Source: Variibacter gotjawalensis (GTDB lineage Bacteria; Pseudomonadota; Alphaproteobacteria; Rhizobiales; Xanthobacteraceae). From it: 64,000 nt of DNA. A program made the position numbers and the translations under genes. This document shows positions 35,258 to 44,271 of the stretch, one piece after another. The DNA lies in NCBI RefSeq assembly GCF_002355335.1, contig NZ_AP014946.1, forward strand, positions 1,131,501-1,195,500. Direction: 5' to 3'. Below the pieces are notes generated by a model that saw nothing but the letters and a program-made list of their open reading frames with translations, ran no database searches and was not told where the DNA came from. Position 1 is the first letter of the stretch, and every line of letters starts with the position of its first letter.

Positions 35258-35881
35258 ATGCTGCGAATCTTAGGTCGAGCAAATTCTTTCAATGTTAGAA
35301 AAGTTCTTTGGACGTGCGCCGAACTACAAATCCCATTTCAAAGAGAAGATTGGGGGCGCGGTTTCACACCGACCTCACGACCTGAGTTTTTGGCGATCAA
35401 TCCAATTGGCCTAGTACCAGCAGTAGTCGACAACGGCGTCGTCCTGAGAGAATCGAACACAATTGTGAGATATCTCGCGACGAAATATGGAGGCGATGAA
35501 ATCTATCCCAAAGATCCCATCAAGCGCGCTCACTGTGAACAATGGATGGATTGGGCAAACTACGAAACGTCGATTTCTCTACGAGGCGCGTTCCTGGGAG
35601 GAATGTTGAAGGAGCCGCCTTGGAATTTTCCGATGTTCGTAGAGCAGGGAAGGAAGCTGATCACCGCAGAAGTTGGGCAGCTTCAGACTCATCTTGAGTC
35701 GACTGGACAGTACATGTGCGGTGAGATGTTCACCGTCGCCGACATTACTATTGGCCTAGTCGTGAATCGTTGGTTTTCTCTCGACTTTGAACGCCCGCAT
35801 TACCCGGCCGTGGAGCAGTATTTCGAACAATTGAGCAAGCGCCCAGCTTACATTGAGTTCGTGCGCAATGGGATGCCTTAA
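35258..35881 (+). CDS. Glutathione S-transferase family protein
   Basis: 207 residues from an ATG with AGGAGG at ideal spacing. The N-terminal thioredoxin-fold domain has LGRANSFNVRKVLWTCAELQIPFQRED and NPIGLVPAVVDNGVVLRESNTIVRYLATKY (the cis-Pro and ES pair for glutathione). The C-terminal helical domain contains TVADITIGLVVNRWFSLDFERPHYPAVEQYFEQLSKRPAY. Cytosolic glutathione conjugation or peroxidase-type reaction; substrate unknown. A single gene between unrelated neighbours. Confidence 0.93.
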   Translation: MLRILGRANSFNVRKVLWTCAELQIPFQREDWGRGFTPTSRPEFLAINPIGLVPAVVDNGVVLRESNTIVRYLATKYGGDEIYPKDPIKRAHCEQWMDWANYETSISLRGAFLGGMLKEPPWNFPMFVEQGRKLITAEVGQLQTHLESTGQYMCGEMFTVADITIGLVVNRWFSLDFERPHYPAVEQYFEQLSKRPAYIEFVRNGMP

Positions 35882-35978
35882 GTCGAGGACGGGACACGCC
35901 TGATCGCCAAAAGTTGAAACGCATCTGCGGCTTGAATATGCGGAACACGTACGAGCGATCGCCAACGTCGCCTCGACG

Positions 35979-36266
35979 ATGCGCAGCCAAAGCTATGCGG
36001 CGGAGGTTATCGCGAGGTGCGTCCACGCGGAGCGCCTGAGGCTCGCGAAAGAATACAAAAAACTGACACCGCAGTCACTGCGATGTCTTGTTTATGAACG
36101 GACTCTGCTAGTTTACGGTAATACGACGGGCCCAACTGTCGATTTCTTGCGTGCTTCGGGTAAGAGTTGGGACGACATCATTGACGGAGCGTCTAGGGTC
36201 GGCGTCGACCCTTTGTTTCGTAACGACGAGCTAGCAGAGACCAGCCATTCACCAAGAGTACGCTGA
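35979..36266 (+). CDS. Hypothetical protein
   Basis: 95 residues: MRSQSYAAEVIARCVHAERLRLAKEYKKLTPQSLRCLVYERTLLVYGNTTGPTVDFLRASGKSWDDIIDGASRVGVDP. The second half reads as folded protein, but I recognise no family and there is no strong ribosome binding site. Between the GST gene and the DUF3489 cassette. The gap 36267-36639 that follows shows no gene or strong signal. Confidence 0.4.
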   Translation: MRSQSYAAEVIARCVHAERLRLAKEYKKLTPQSLRCLVYERTLLVYGNTTGPTVDFLRASGKSWDDIIDGASRVGVDPLFRNDELAETSHSPRVR

Positions 36267-36639
36267 GGTCCCGCCACTTCAATTTCTGGCGATATTCTGC
36301 TCGACTTCAGCGCAGAACAGAGCGTCAGTGTCGTCCGAAAGGACACGCGGTTATGACGTCGTTTATCAACAGCCAGGCAATGCCAACCTACTGTGAGCCG
36401 AAGTTATGGGCCCGTCAGTGTGGGAGGCTTGCGGTGGCGCCGGCGCACCTAGTCGTCACGTTGGTGCTCGAAATTGAGCAGTCATCACAGCGGCGACGCC
36501 ACTAAATGCTGTGAGCTTTTTGCATCGCGCAGAGCGCGAATAGTCTGAACTCTGAGATTCGGACAACTGCCTCGCTACGGCTATTCGCCACCGCGAGGTT
36601 CCGGTCGTGCGGGATGGATCCTGCCAACTGGAGAACGTT

Positions 36640-36984
36640 ATGAAATCGCCACAGTCAAAAAAGTCTCGCAAGCTAAGAGCCGCGAAGACGAACATCCGAG
36701 CCTCCCAGTCAAAGCGCACGTCCAAATCGCGCTCAGCCGAACCAACGGTCAGGACTGCAGAGGGGAGGTTGAAACCCGCATCAAAAGAGACGAAGCACGG
36801 CTCGATAATTGGCTTGCTGCGATCGGCCAATGGTGCGTCGGTTGCGGAACTCGTTGGCGCGACCGGTTGGCAGTCGCACTCGGTGCGTGGATTTCTGGCA
36901 GGCGTCGTGCGCAAGAAGCTCGGGCTCGATCTTAGCTCGGAAAAAGTCGATGGCACCCGCCGCTACTTCATCGGCAAGAAATGA
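36640..36984 (+). CDS. DUF3489 domain protein
   Basis: 114 residues. Basic, low-complexity N-terminus (MKSPQSKKSRKLRAAKTNIRASQSKRTSKSRS) then the DUF3489 core TKHGSIIGLLRSANGASVAELVGATGWQSHSVRGFLAGVVRKKLGLDLSSEKVDGTRRYFI, which reads as a helix-turn-helix-like DNA-binding unit. GGAGA precedes the ATG. It overlaps the DUF2924 gene by 4 bp, and this three-gene order (DUF3489, DUF2924, recombinase) is common in rhizobial mobile cassettes. Confidence 0.88.
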   Translation: MKSPQSKKSRKLRAAKTNIRASQSKRTSKSRSAEPTVRTAEGRLKPASKETKHGSIIGLLRSANGASVAELVGATGWQSHSVRGFLAGVVRKKLGLDLSSEKVDGTRRYFIGKK

Positions 36985-37526
36985 CGACCGAAGGTGTCAA
37001 AGCGCGGATGGCACGCGCGAAATCAGCGCGTTCAGTTTCCGAAGAAGGCATGGGCGCCGCTATCGCGGCGCTAATGAATGAAGACCGAGCACTATTGCTT
37101 GAGCGTTGGCGAAAAATACTTCGTGGCGACCCGCCGGCACATCTCCCGACGTGGCTGTTTCGCCGGGTTCTCGCCTACAGGATGCAAGCTGCGGTCTTGG
37201 GCGATCTTGATCGATCGGCGGTGCGGTTGCTCGATCAAATTGCCGCCGATCACGCGGGACGAAGGGCTACGGGCAAGAAACTTGGAAAGAAACCACCACC
37301 CGTACCGTCGGTGCCTCGCGCGCGCATGAACCCCGGAACAATCTTGATACGGGAGCATGATCGGCAGATGCATCACGTCACCGTAACGACGTCGGGATTT
37401 CGCTGGAATGACAACGAATACCGAAGCCTGACGGAAGTTGCCTTTGCGATCACGGGAACGCGTTGGAATGGGCCGCGATTTTTTGGCCTTCGCTCAAAAT
37501 CATCGACGTCGGAGGTCGAGCGATGA
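36981..37526 (+). CDS. DUF2924 domain protein
   Basis: 181 residues. Central part LLERWRKILRGDPPAHLPTWLFRRVLAYRMQAAVLGDLDRSAVRLLDQIAADH is the DUF2924 core; the C-terminal VTVTTSGFRWNDNEYRSLTEVAFAITGTRWNGPRFFGL resembles the small DUF2924 tail that often sits beside a serine recombinase. Probably helps the adjacent recombinase recognise DNA; not proved. 4-bp overlaps with both neighbours show a coupled unit. Confidence 0.9.
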   Translation: MTTEGVKARMARAKSARSVSEEGMGAAIAALMNEDRALLLERWRKILRGDPPAHLPTWLFRRVLAYRMQAAVLGDLDRSAVRLLDQIAADHAGRRATGKKLGKKPPPVPSVPRARMNPGTILIREHDRQMHHVTVTTSGFRWNDNEYRSLTEVAFAITGTRWNGPRFFGLRSKSSTSEVER

Positions 37527-39070
37527 AGCCGCAACCGAAAACGCTACGCTGTGCCGTGTACACGCGGGTATCGACAGAGTACGGCCTTGAGCAAGACTTC
37601 AACTCACTCGATGCGCAACGCGAAGCATCTGAAGCCTACATCAAAAGTCAATCGCACGAAGGCTGGCGCCTCCAGCCGGGCAACTATGACGACGGCGGTT
37701 TCTCGGGCGGAACACTCGATCGGCCCGCGCTTCAAAAACTTCTGACAGCCATTCGTCAGCGCAAGATCGATGTCGTTGTCGTCTATAAAGTTGATCGGTT
37801 GACCCGATCGCTCGCTGACTTTGCGAAGCTCGTCGAGTTGTTCGACGCGCATGACGTATCTTTCGTGTCAGTGACGCAATCGTTCAACACAACGACCAGC
37901 ATGGGGCGGCTTACCCTCAATGTGCTGCTTTCGTTCGCTCAGTTCGAGCGAGAAGTTACGGGCGAGCGGATACGGGACAAGATCGCAGCTTCTAAGCGCA
38001 AGGGAATGCGGATGGGAGGCCCGACGCCACTCGGCTACGATGTCGTCGACAAAAAGCTCGTTCCGAATGCAGAAGAGGCCGAGCGTGTCCGAGATATTTT
38101 CCGGACCTACGTCGAGCAAAAGTCGTTGATCAAGACCTTAGTCGACCTGTATAGCCGCAACATCGTCACGAAGCGAAGCTCAAGACGAGACGGAAGCTTT
38201 CGCGGTGGCATCGCGTTCAACAAAAGTGGCCTCGTACATCTCCTACAGAATCGTGTTTATCGCGGAGAAGTGGTTCACAAAGGCAATTATTTCCCCGGTG
38301 AGCATGCCGCGATCGTTGATGCAGAACTCTTTGCTACCGCGCAGCGCGTTATGGGATCGAACACATGTCAGCGAGAATCCGCACGACTACCGCACGCGTA
38401 TCTTCTCGCTGGAAAACTTTACGACGATGCCGGAAATCGCATGTCGCCGGTCACAGCGCGAAAGAACGGCCGACATTATCGGTACTACGTGTCGGTCGCA
38501 GAATCGCAGGGCCGAAAACCTGGCACCGTTGCACGTGCCTCGGCGGACGATCTAGAAGAGACTGTACTGAGCTCTATCCCCCTAGAGATCCGTGAGCGGC
38601 ACGGAAGCTCAGCAACTGCCATCAGAAGTGTGGTCGAGAAAATCCTTGTTCAGGCTAGTCAGCTCCAAATCCATTTCGTTGCAGCTCGCGGCTCCAAGCG
38701 CAAACCCGCGATTATTCCATGGTCAGCTCCGACGCGGACGCGGAAACGCGAGGTCCTTCTTCCAAGCGACGCCGTTGCTGCCGAAGGGCGGATTCGATCA
38801 GAAAACCGGGCGCGTCTACTTGCTGGAATGGCGACAGCACGTCGATGGGTTGATGAACTGATCAGCAAGAAGTCGAGCACAACAGAGACGATCGCGCTGC
38901 ACGAGGGCATTAGCGAGCGATCGGTTCGGATGAACATCAATCTGGCGTTTATCGCTCCGGATATCGTCGCTGCAATCATCGCGGGAACTGCGCCAAAATC
39001 GTTGAAACTAGAATTCGGAGCGAATGCGCCGCCAAGCTGGATTGACCAACTGGACAAAATGTCATGCTGA
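37523..39070 (+). CDS. Large serine recombinase
   Basis: 515 residues from ATG 37523, which overlaps the DUF2924 stop. Resolvase domain at the N-terminus with the catalytic Ser17 in AVYTRVSTEYGLEQDFNSLDAQREASEAY, and VDRLTRSLADFAKLVELFDAHDVSFVSVTQSFNTTTSMGRLTLNVLLSFAQFEREVTGERIRDK. The recombinase domain continues as MRMGGPTPLGYDVVDKKLVPN, followed by a coil region and a C-terminus resembling helix-turn-helix (SERSVRMNINLAFIAPDIVAAIIAGTAP). It should catalyse strand exchange between attachment sites. The cassette's own ends were not found. Confidence 0.92.
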   Translation: MKPQPKTLRCAVYTRVSTEYGLEQDFNSLDAQREASEAYIKSQSHEGWRLQPGNYDDGGFSGGTLDRPALQKLLTAIRQRKIDVVVVYKVDRLTRSLADFAKLVELFDAHDVSFVSVTQSFNTTTSMGRLTLNVLLSFAQFEREVTGERIRDKIAASKRKGMRMGGPTPLGYDVVDKKLVPNAEEAERVRDIFRTYVEQKSLIKTLVDLYSRNIVTKRSSRRDGSFRGGIAFNKSGLVHLLQNRVYRGEVVHKGNYFPGEHAAIVDAELFATAQRVMGSNTCQRESARLPHAYLLAGKLYDDAGNRMSPVTARKNGRHYRYYVSVAESQGRKPGTVARASADDLEETVLSSIPLEIRERHGSSATAIRSVVEKILVQASQLQIHFVAARGSKRKPAIIPWSAPTRTRKREVLLPSDAVAAEGRIRSENRARLLAGMATARRWVDELISKKSSTTETIALHEGISERSVRMNINLAFIAPDIVAAIIAGTAPKSLKLEFGANAPPSWIDQLDKMSC

Positions 39071-39222
39071 ACCCACGAAGGCTCAACGATTGGCCGTCAA
39101 ACCAAGGATTCTGTTTTTGGCGGCTACGATCGGGATGTGGCCGCGCCAGACGTGGAGCGCTATGGCTCAATCGAAACGGAGGTCCTGCGAACTTTCGGAC
39201 ATAGCTTTCGAAATCATTCAAT

Positions 39223-39975
39223 TCACGCGTTGGACTTGAGAGCCCTACGCATATCCATGACGTACGTATATCGACCTTCCGGATGTGTCGTCACGGTAAC
39301 AGCGAAGAGCTCGTCGTTCCGTCCGAAATATCGACGTATCATCGTTAGAGACGGCGATTCCGGTTCGGCGCCGAGGTAGGGTGCGATATCTGCAGGCATG
39401 CCGCGCGCTAGGACCTCAAGCTGCGCATGCTCAATCACTTGACCAAAGGTTCGAGCGATCTGTTCATGTACCGGCGTGCGGCCATGATCTCGACGATCAA
39501 CGACGCTGGCGAATTTCGGCAAAACATAAAATTGTGCCCATCCAAGCGGAGCCGCGAATGCATCAGAGCGACGGACCGCTTCAATCAGAAACCATCGCTT
39601 CTTCGGTTCACATTTCAGTAGTGCTGCAATGTGGAAGTCGGCCGTGATTTCCTTAGTTGCAATGACTTCACGGTAGGTCTCGTTGGAATAACGAAGCCAC
39701 TCCGATGCCGAGTCGATGCTGTGTGTAAACAGGGTCGGCGGCTCCGACGATATAACGATAGAGCCAATGCCGGGTCTGCGAACAATAAGTCCTTGTTCGG
39801 AGATGATGCGCAGCGCTTCCCGAATAGTCTGACGACTTGCTGCAAAACGCTCCATCAGCTGAGCCTCGATCGGAAGGAGCGATCCGATCGGATACTCGCC
39901 CGAGCGAATTTCTCGCTGAAGTTCACCAGCAATCTCGCGATAGCGTGGCAACTTCCGCGCTGCTGGCCCTCTCAT
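39223..39975 (-). CDS. GntR-family regulator, HutC/UTRA type
   Basis: 250 residues. Winged helix-turn-helix at the N-terminus (KLPRYREIAGELQREIRSGEYPIGSLLPIEAQLMERFAASRQTIREALRIISEQGLIVRRPGIGSIV) and a UTRA ligand-binding domain (about 80-245, containing WFLIEAVRRSDAFAAPLGWAQFYV and RYFGRNDELFAVTVTTHPEGRYTYVMDM). Its start overlaps the stop of the Gfo/Idh/MocA gene, making it the last gene of the operon. It likely represses the operon through the palindrome upstream of its first gene until a ligand binds. Confidence 0.9.
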   Translation of the reverse strand: MRGPAARKLPRYREIAGELQREIRSGEYPIGSLLPIEAQLMERFAASRQTIREALRIISEQGLIVRRPGIGSIVISSEPPTLFTHSIDSASEWLRYSNETYREVIATKEITADFHIAALLKCEPKKRWFLIEAVRRSDAFAAPLGWAQFYVLPKFASVVDRRDHGRTPVHEQIARTFGQVIEHAQLEVLARGMPADIAPYLGAEPESPSLTMIRRYFGRNDELFAVTVTTHPEGRYTYVMDMRRALKSNA

Positions 39976-40940
39976 TGGATCTTGACCGCCAAGCCGCTGC
40001 GCATGGCGGCCAATATACCTTCAAAAGCCGCCAGCGTGCTCGTTACTTCTTCCTCGCTCACCGGATAGGGGGCCCTTTCGGTGCACTGCGCAATGAAGGC
40101 TTCAATTTCGGCACGCAGCGTGTCCGTGGTTGGAAATTCACGTTGAATCATTGCCTGGCCGGATTTTCGCAAAATCATGCTGTTCTCGCCAAGCACCTCG
40201 GCCGATCCGTTGGTTCCGAAAACGTGGACGCGCCAGTAGTAAGGCGTCATTCGAATCGTAGACATTGTACCGCTCATGCCATTGGCGAATTGCATGACCG
40301 CAGTTGCCGTATCGAGCTGAGGCGGTTCCTCGCGTTGTGTTGTAAGGAGTGCTTGAATCGTGCTGACGGGTCCGAGCATAGCGACAAGACTGTCCAGGAT
40401 ATGGAGGCCCGATCCTGTCAATCCGCCTCCGGGAGATTCGGCGGCTGATAGGCGCCATCCAGCGAGAACAGCCTTCGAGTTCTCGTTGCTGTTGTGACCT
40501 TCGACGTGCAGAAGCGTGCCCAATTCGCCGCTACGAATGGTATCGCGCAACGCAATCATTGACGGCCAGAACCTGCGATTGTGTCCGACGGCGAGTTTGA
40601 CCTTCGCGGCACGACAAGCAGCAAACATTGCCGACGCATCGTTTACTGTGAGTGCAAGTGGCTTTTCACAAAAAACATGCTTTCCCGCGGCAGCGCACGC
40701 CAAGACCTGCTCACGATGAAGAGAATGTGGCGTGACGATAAAAACAGCGTCGATCGTGGAGTCACTCAGGATGTCCTGCAAGCGATCCGTCAAACGGATG
40801 TCATGCTTCGCACAAAACGATCGAGCGCCGTCGAGGTCAGTTTCGACAGCGGCGACAAAGCGCAATTGGTGGCAGTCCTGCGCGGCTGCGACGATGGCGC
40901 GCCCCCATCGGCCAAGCCCTGCAATTGCAGCACGCATCAT
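39972..40940 (-). CDS. Gfo/Idh/MocA-family oxidoreductase
   Basis: 322 residues of an NAD(P)-dependent dehydrogenase. Rossmann start MMRAAIAGLGRWGRAIVAAAQDCHQL, the EKP motif HVFCEKPLALTVNDAS (Lys in the NAD-binding cleft) and the C-terminal sheet domain (GGGLTGSGLHILDSLVAMLGPV). Acts on sugars, inositols or related polyols in other members. The operon context suggests it acts on the compound carried by the adjacent binding protein; no precise substrate can be given. Confidence 0.88.
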   Translation of the reverse strand: MMRAAIAGLGRWGRAIVAAAQDCHQLRFVAAVETDLDGARSFCAKHDIRLTDRLQDILSDSTIDAVFIVTPHSLHREQVLACAAAGKHVFCEKPLALTVNDASAMFAACRAAKVKLAVGHNRRFWPSMIALRDTIRSGELGTLLHVEGHNSNENSKAVLAGWRLSAAESPGGGLTGSGLHILDSLVAMLGPVSTIQALLTTQREEPPQLDTATAVMQFANGMSGTMSTIRMTPYYWRVHVFGTNGSAEVLGENSMILRKSGQAMIQREFPTTDTLRAEIEAFIAQCTERAPYPVSEEEVTSTLAAFEGILAAMRSGLAVKIQ

Positions 40941-41806
40941 GCGGTTGCCTTTGAATGTGCCAATAAAGTCGCGATGATGGCGCAGCTGTCCACGTCAGTT
41001 CCTTGAGCTGCAATCGTGTCGCTTAAGATTGTCCGTTGCGCGCTCGTCATACGCAGCTTCAAGCCGTTGGCCTCTGCAGCGGAGAGAATTAGGTCAGCGT
41101 CTTTTAGCGTTTGTCCGATACGCGACTGTGGCGAGAAATCGCGCTGGAGCATTTTTTCGCCCTTTGTTTCCATAACACGTGAGTACGCGGCTGAGACTTT
41201 GGCAGCTTTTAGAAACGAAGCGCCGTTGATGCCAACCGCTTCCGCAAAAGCAATGCCCTCAGCGAGTGCGGCGCGGTTGCTCTGCAATACAAGATTGATT
41301 GCGAGTTTCATCAGACTTGCGGAGCCGAGGCCTCCGACGACAAACACATTTGCACATACCAGCGACATGACCGATTGAGCGACTCCCTGAGAAGCGGCAT
41401 CGGCGCCGATGAAAACGCTGGATCCGCCGTCGCGAACCTCAGCACTGGTGCCTGAGATGGGCGCCTCTACAAACTGAATCTTTGCAGCGGCTGCGCGACT
41501 GGCGAGTCGCTTTACTGTGTCGAGGTCACAGGTTGTGACGCAGATAATCGTAGGTTTGAATCCACTGGCGATAATGTCTGCAACGACACGCTCTGCCTGC
41601 GGGCCGTCGTAGACCGCAATGACGATGACTTTGCATTCGACCAAAGACGTCCAAGGCGTTGGAGAAGTTCCCGACGCAGCTACACCTTCCATCCTATCCG
41701 GGACAATGTCGAAGCCGCACACCGGCACCCCCGCAGCGGAAAGCCGATCTGCCATCGCCGACCCGATCAGGCCGAGCCCCACGATGCCGATCGGAGTTCT
41801 CGGCAT
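40937..41806 (-). CDS. 3-Hydroxyisobutyrate dehydrogenase-like oxidoreductase
   Basis: 289 residues from an ATG one base after the upstream stop; the frame extends further but overlaps the binding-protein gene. NAD-binding MPRTPIGIVGLGLIGSAMADRLSAAGVPVCGFDI, VEAPISGTSAEVRDGGSSVFIGAD (the GxxxGA-like substrate loop) and GSASLMKLAINLVLQSNRAALAEGIAFAEAVG with the catalytic Lys in LMKLAINL. Beta-hydroxyacid dehydrogenases reduce or oxidise short hydroxy acids. Coupled to both neighbours. Confidence 0.88.
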   Translation of the reverse strand: MPRTPIGIVGLGLIGSAMADRLSAAGVPVCGFDIVPDRMEGVAASGTSPTPWTSLVECKVIVIAVYDGPQAERVVADIIASGFKPTIICVTTCDLDTVKRLASRAAAAKIQFVEAPISGTSAEVRDGGSSVFIGADAASQGVAQSVMSLVCANVFVVGGLGSASLMKLAINLVLQSNRAALAEGIAFAEAVGINGASFLKAAKVSAAYSRVMETKGEKMLQRDFSPQSRIGQTLKDADLILSAAEANGLKLRMTSAQRTILSDTIAAQGTDVDSCAIIATLLAHSKATA

Positions 41807-41807
41807 G

Positions 41808-42767
41808 CTATTTTGCCTCGATGTTTGCGGCCTTCGCATCGGCCGCCCAACGTGAAATCTCGCTGCGGACAAACACGCCGAACTCGTCCGGTTTCATAGG
41901 CGCAGTAACAACGCCGACGGCTGCAAGTTTGTCGCGCGTTGCGGGCATCGAGAGAAACTCGTTGCTGACGCGATACAATTTCTCGACGATGGGTTGCGGA
42001 GTGTTTGCGGGCGCAAAAATCCCATACCAAATCTCGGCCTGAAACCCCGGCATTGCCTCTGCTAACGCCGGCAGGTCGGGAAAGAGCGTGCTCCGAGTTG
42101 GCGAGGTAACGCCGAGGCCCTTCAGCGTGCCAGCTTGCATCTGGGGTAGCGACACAGAGAAATCGCCAAATGTCAGATCAATCGATCCGCTCATTGCATC
42201 AGTCATCGCGAGCGGCACGCCACGATACGTTGCCGCTATGAGCGAAAGTTTGCCGCGACTTTGCAACTGCGCGACAGAGATTTGCGCCGCGCCAGAACCA
42301 AATCCGGCCGCGAGTCCGGGATGGGCGCGACCGTAAGCTAAAAATTCATCGAGGTTGTTTGCGGGAAAGTTCGGGCGCACGAGCAACACCATTGCGGTTG
42401 TTGTCGTTCGAATGATCGGCGAAAAATCTTTTATCGGATCGTAGGGCAGGTTCTTCATCATCGACACATTGCTTGCGTGCGTCGTATTCGTTCCGATCAT
42501 CACTGTGTAGCCGTCCGGTGCTGCGCGCGCCACTTCTGCGGCGCCAATGCTTCCGAGCGCGCCTGTGCGATTCTCGACGACGACAGTTTGTCCGAGCACT
42601 TCTTGCCAATGTTGACCGAGCAAACGAGCAACATGATCCGGACCTGCACCGCCTGGAAACGGCACGACAATGCGGATTGCTTTTTTCGGATAATCGTCGG
42701 CTGCCCGAGCAGCCGAAACCGCAGTTGCCAACGTCAGTGTTGCGACAACCGCCAAACGAGCAAGCAT
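41808..42767 (-). CDS. Bug-family periplasmic binding protein (TctC type)
   Basis: 319 residues with a Sec signal (MLARLAVVATLTLATAVSAARA). Mature start DDYPKKAIRIVVPFPGGAGPDHVARLLGQHWQEVLGQTVVVENRTGALGSIGAAEVARAAPDGYT is the Bug/TctC signature. Such proteins deliver carboxylates to the TctAB transporter; here no TctA/TctB genes follow, so it must share a transporter from elsewhere or act as a sensor. It is the first gene of the operon ending with the GntR regulator. Confidence 0.92.
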   Translation of the reverse strand: MLARLAVVATLTLATAVSAARAADDYPKKAIRIVVPFPGGAGPDHVARLLGQHWQEVLGQTVVVENRTGALGSIGAAEVARAAPDGYTVMIGTNTTHASNVSMMKNLPYDPIKDFSPIIRTTTTAMVLLVRPNFPANNLDEFLAYGRAHPGLAAGFGSGAAQISVAQLQSRGKLSLIAATYRGVPLAMTDAMSGSIDLTFGDFSVSLPQMQAGTLKGLGVTSPTRSTLFPDLPALAEAMPGFQAEIWYGIFAPANTPQPIVEKLYRVSNEFLSMPATRDKLAAVGVVTAPMKPDEFGVFVRSEISRWAADAKAANIEAK

Positions 42768-42792
42768 CCGAAATCTCCCCCGGTTATTGTTA

Positions 42793-42833
42793 TTTGTACG
42801 GACAAACTATAGGATCATTATCTTGCCGTCAAA
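42793..42833 (-). promoter_or_regulatory. Promoter with palindromic operator for the Bug/GntR operon
   Basis: On the minus strand a TTTGAC/TTGACG -35 (42827-42833), 15-16 bases, TATAGT -10 (42806-42811), then a palindrome TTTGT-ACGG-ACAAA (42793-42806) overlapping the expected start point. The binding-protein ATG is 26 bp downstream. A GntR-family repressor bound here would block transcription. Confidence 0.55.
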
Positions 42834-42914
42834 CTCGACCAGCCTGTAAGTAGCCCTGCGACGCCCTTCACTCGGTGCCCAGAGCTGCAAATGACCGGAC
42901 AAAGGAAAAACGCC

Positions 42915-43313
42915 ATGGATGTCGAAGAGTTGAGCGCCCGAGGACTGAAGCTTCGCCAAAAATTCTTCGGCGAGGCCGACGTAGAGAAGAGGATGCAAGC
43001 CGCAGGCGAGTTTGGGGCGCCATTCCAGCACATCATCAATGCGTATGTTTATGGTGATGTCTGGAGCAGAGACGGAATCTCAAACGAGGTGAGAAGCCTC
43101 GTTATGCTCGCTATGACCGCGGCTACGGGCCGTACCAACGAGTTTCGAGTCCATGCGAAGGGTGCGCGTGCGAACGGCTGCACTCTGCCGCAGATACAAA
43201 ACGTGCTTCTATTGATTGCGATGTATTGCGGGATCCCCGCTGCTATCGAGCCGCATCAAATTGTGGCGGAGATTTACGGAAGCGACGCGACCAAGCCGGA
43301 AAACCAAAAGTAG
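42915..43313 (+). CDS. Carboxymuconolactone decarboxylase family protein
   Basis: 132 residues from an ATG with AAAGGAA nine bases upstream (a start 8 codons earlier is possible). The CMD fold: FQHIINAYVYGDVWSRDGISNEVRSLVMLAMTAATGRTNEFRVHAKGARANGCTLPQIQNVLLLIAMYCGIPAA. The usual CxxC of AhpD is absent, so this is the decarboxylase/unknown branch rather than a peroxidase. It points the opposite way to the Bug operon and probably forms a unit with the TAXI gene that follows 60 bp later. Confidence 0.88.
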   Translation: MDVEELSARGLKLRQKFFGEADVEKRMQAAGEFGAPFQHIINAYVYGDVWSRDGISNEVRSLVMLAMTAATGRTNEFRVHAKGARANGCTLPQIQNVLLLIAMYCGIPAAIEPHQIVAEIYGSDATKPENQK

Positions 43314-43373
43314 CTCTGCTGCAAATGCGAAGCTCAGCGGCATTCTTAGTCACGCTCTTCGCCGGATAAACTA

Positions 43374-44264
43374 ATGGACTGCGGAACAATGGATCTCTCG
43401 TTAGGAACCGCTACGCCTGGCGGTGGCTTCCCGTTTTACGGAGAAGCTTTGGCAAAAGGGATCACCAAGACCGATAGTACAATTCGCGTTGCTTGCCGTA
43501 ACACCAAGGGCAGCACCGAGAACGTACCATTGCTTGAGCAAGACCAACTCGATCTTGCGCTCGTTCAGGGCGAAGTCGCCTATGAGGCCTTCGCTGGTAT
43601 TGGTCGCCCGCCGGCTTCGTTATGGATCGTGGCTGCCATGTATTCCACACCGGGCATGTTTGCCGTTCGCGATGACTCGCCTGTCCGAAACATCTCAGAT
43701 CTCATCGGATCACGGGTTGCTTTCGGCGCCAAAGGGTCCGGACTCGTAATTCTCAATCGCTACGTTCTAGATGGGCTTGGGCTTAAACAGGATCGCGACT
43801 TCGACGCTGTTTTCCTCGATAAAGCTGGCGACGGGCCCGAAATGGTGATGGATGGCCGCGTTGCAGCGCTTTGGGGTGGCGGAATAGGTTGGCCGGGGTT
43901 CGCAAAAATTTGCTCTGGCCCGGCAGGTGGACGCTTTGTTACGCCTACCAACGAAGAGTGTGATCGCATCCTCGAGAAGCATTCTTTTCTAAAGCCGCTG
44001 ACGTTGCCAGCCGGAAGCTATCCTGGCCAGAGTACCCCGTTTGCCTCCGTCGGTTCATGGAGCCTGATACTTGCCCGGCGTTCGTTGAACGATGATGCAG
44101 CCTACAGCTTCGTTCGTGCCCTCGACTGCGCCCGCGAAGCATTCATCAGTGAGATCGGTCAAGCCAAGGAGACGACTCCGCGTAACACAATAGCGGCCGC
44201 GCCGCGCCGCGAATTAATCCACCCCGGAGCGCTACGCTATTTCCAAGAGATCAACCTGATCTGA
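43374..44264 (+). pseudogene. TAXI-type TRAP solute-binding protein without its signal peptide frame
   Basis: 296 codons open from ATG 43374. The mature domain is clear and complete: LSLGTATPGGGFPFYGEALAKGI, RNTKGSTENVPLLEQDQLDLALVQGEVAYEAFAG and FAVRDDSPVRNISDLIGSRVAFGAKGSGLVILNRYVLDGLGL, the TAXI family signature. But no signal peptide starts this frame; instead, 49 bp upstream in another frame, ATG 43325 begins MRSSAAFLVTLFAG then hits a stop, exactly a signal peptide. A single-base frameshift between about 43350 and 43372 probably broke the gene. It has no TRAP permease next to it. Confidence 0.72.
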
Positions 44265-44271
44265 CAGGTCT

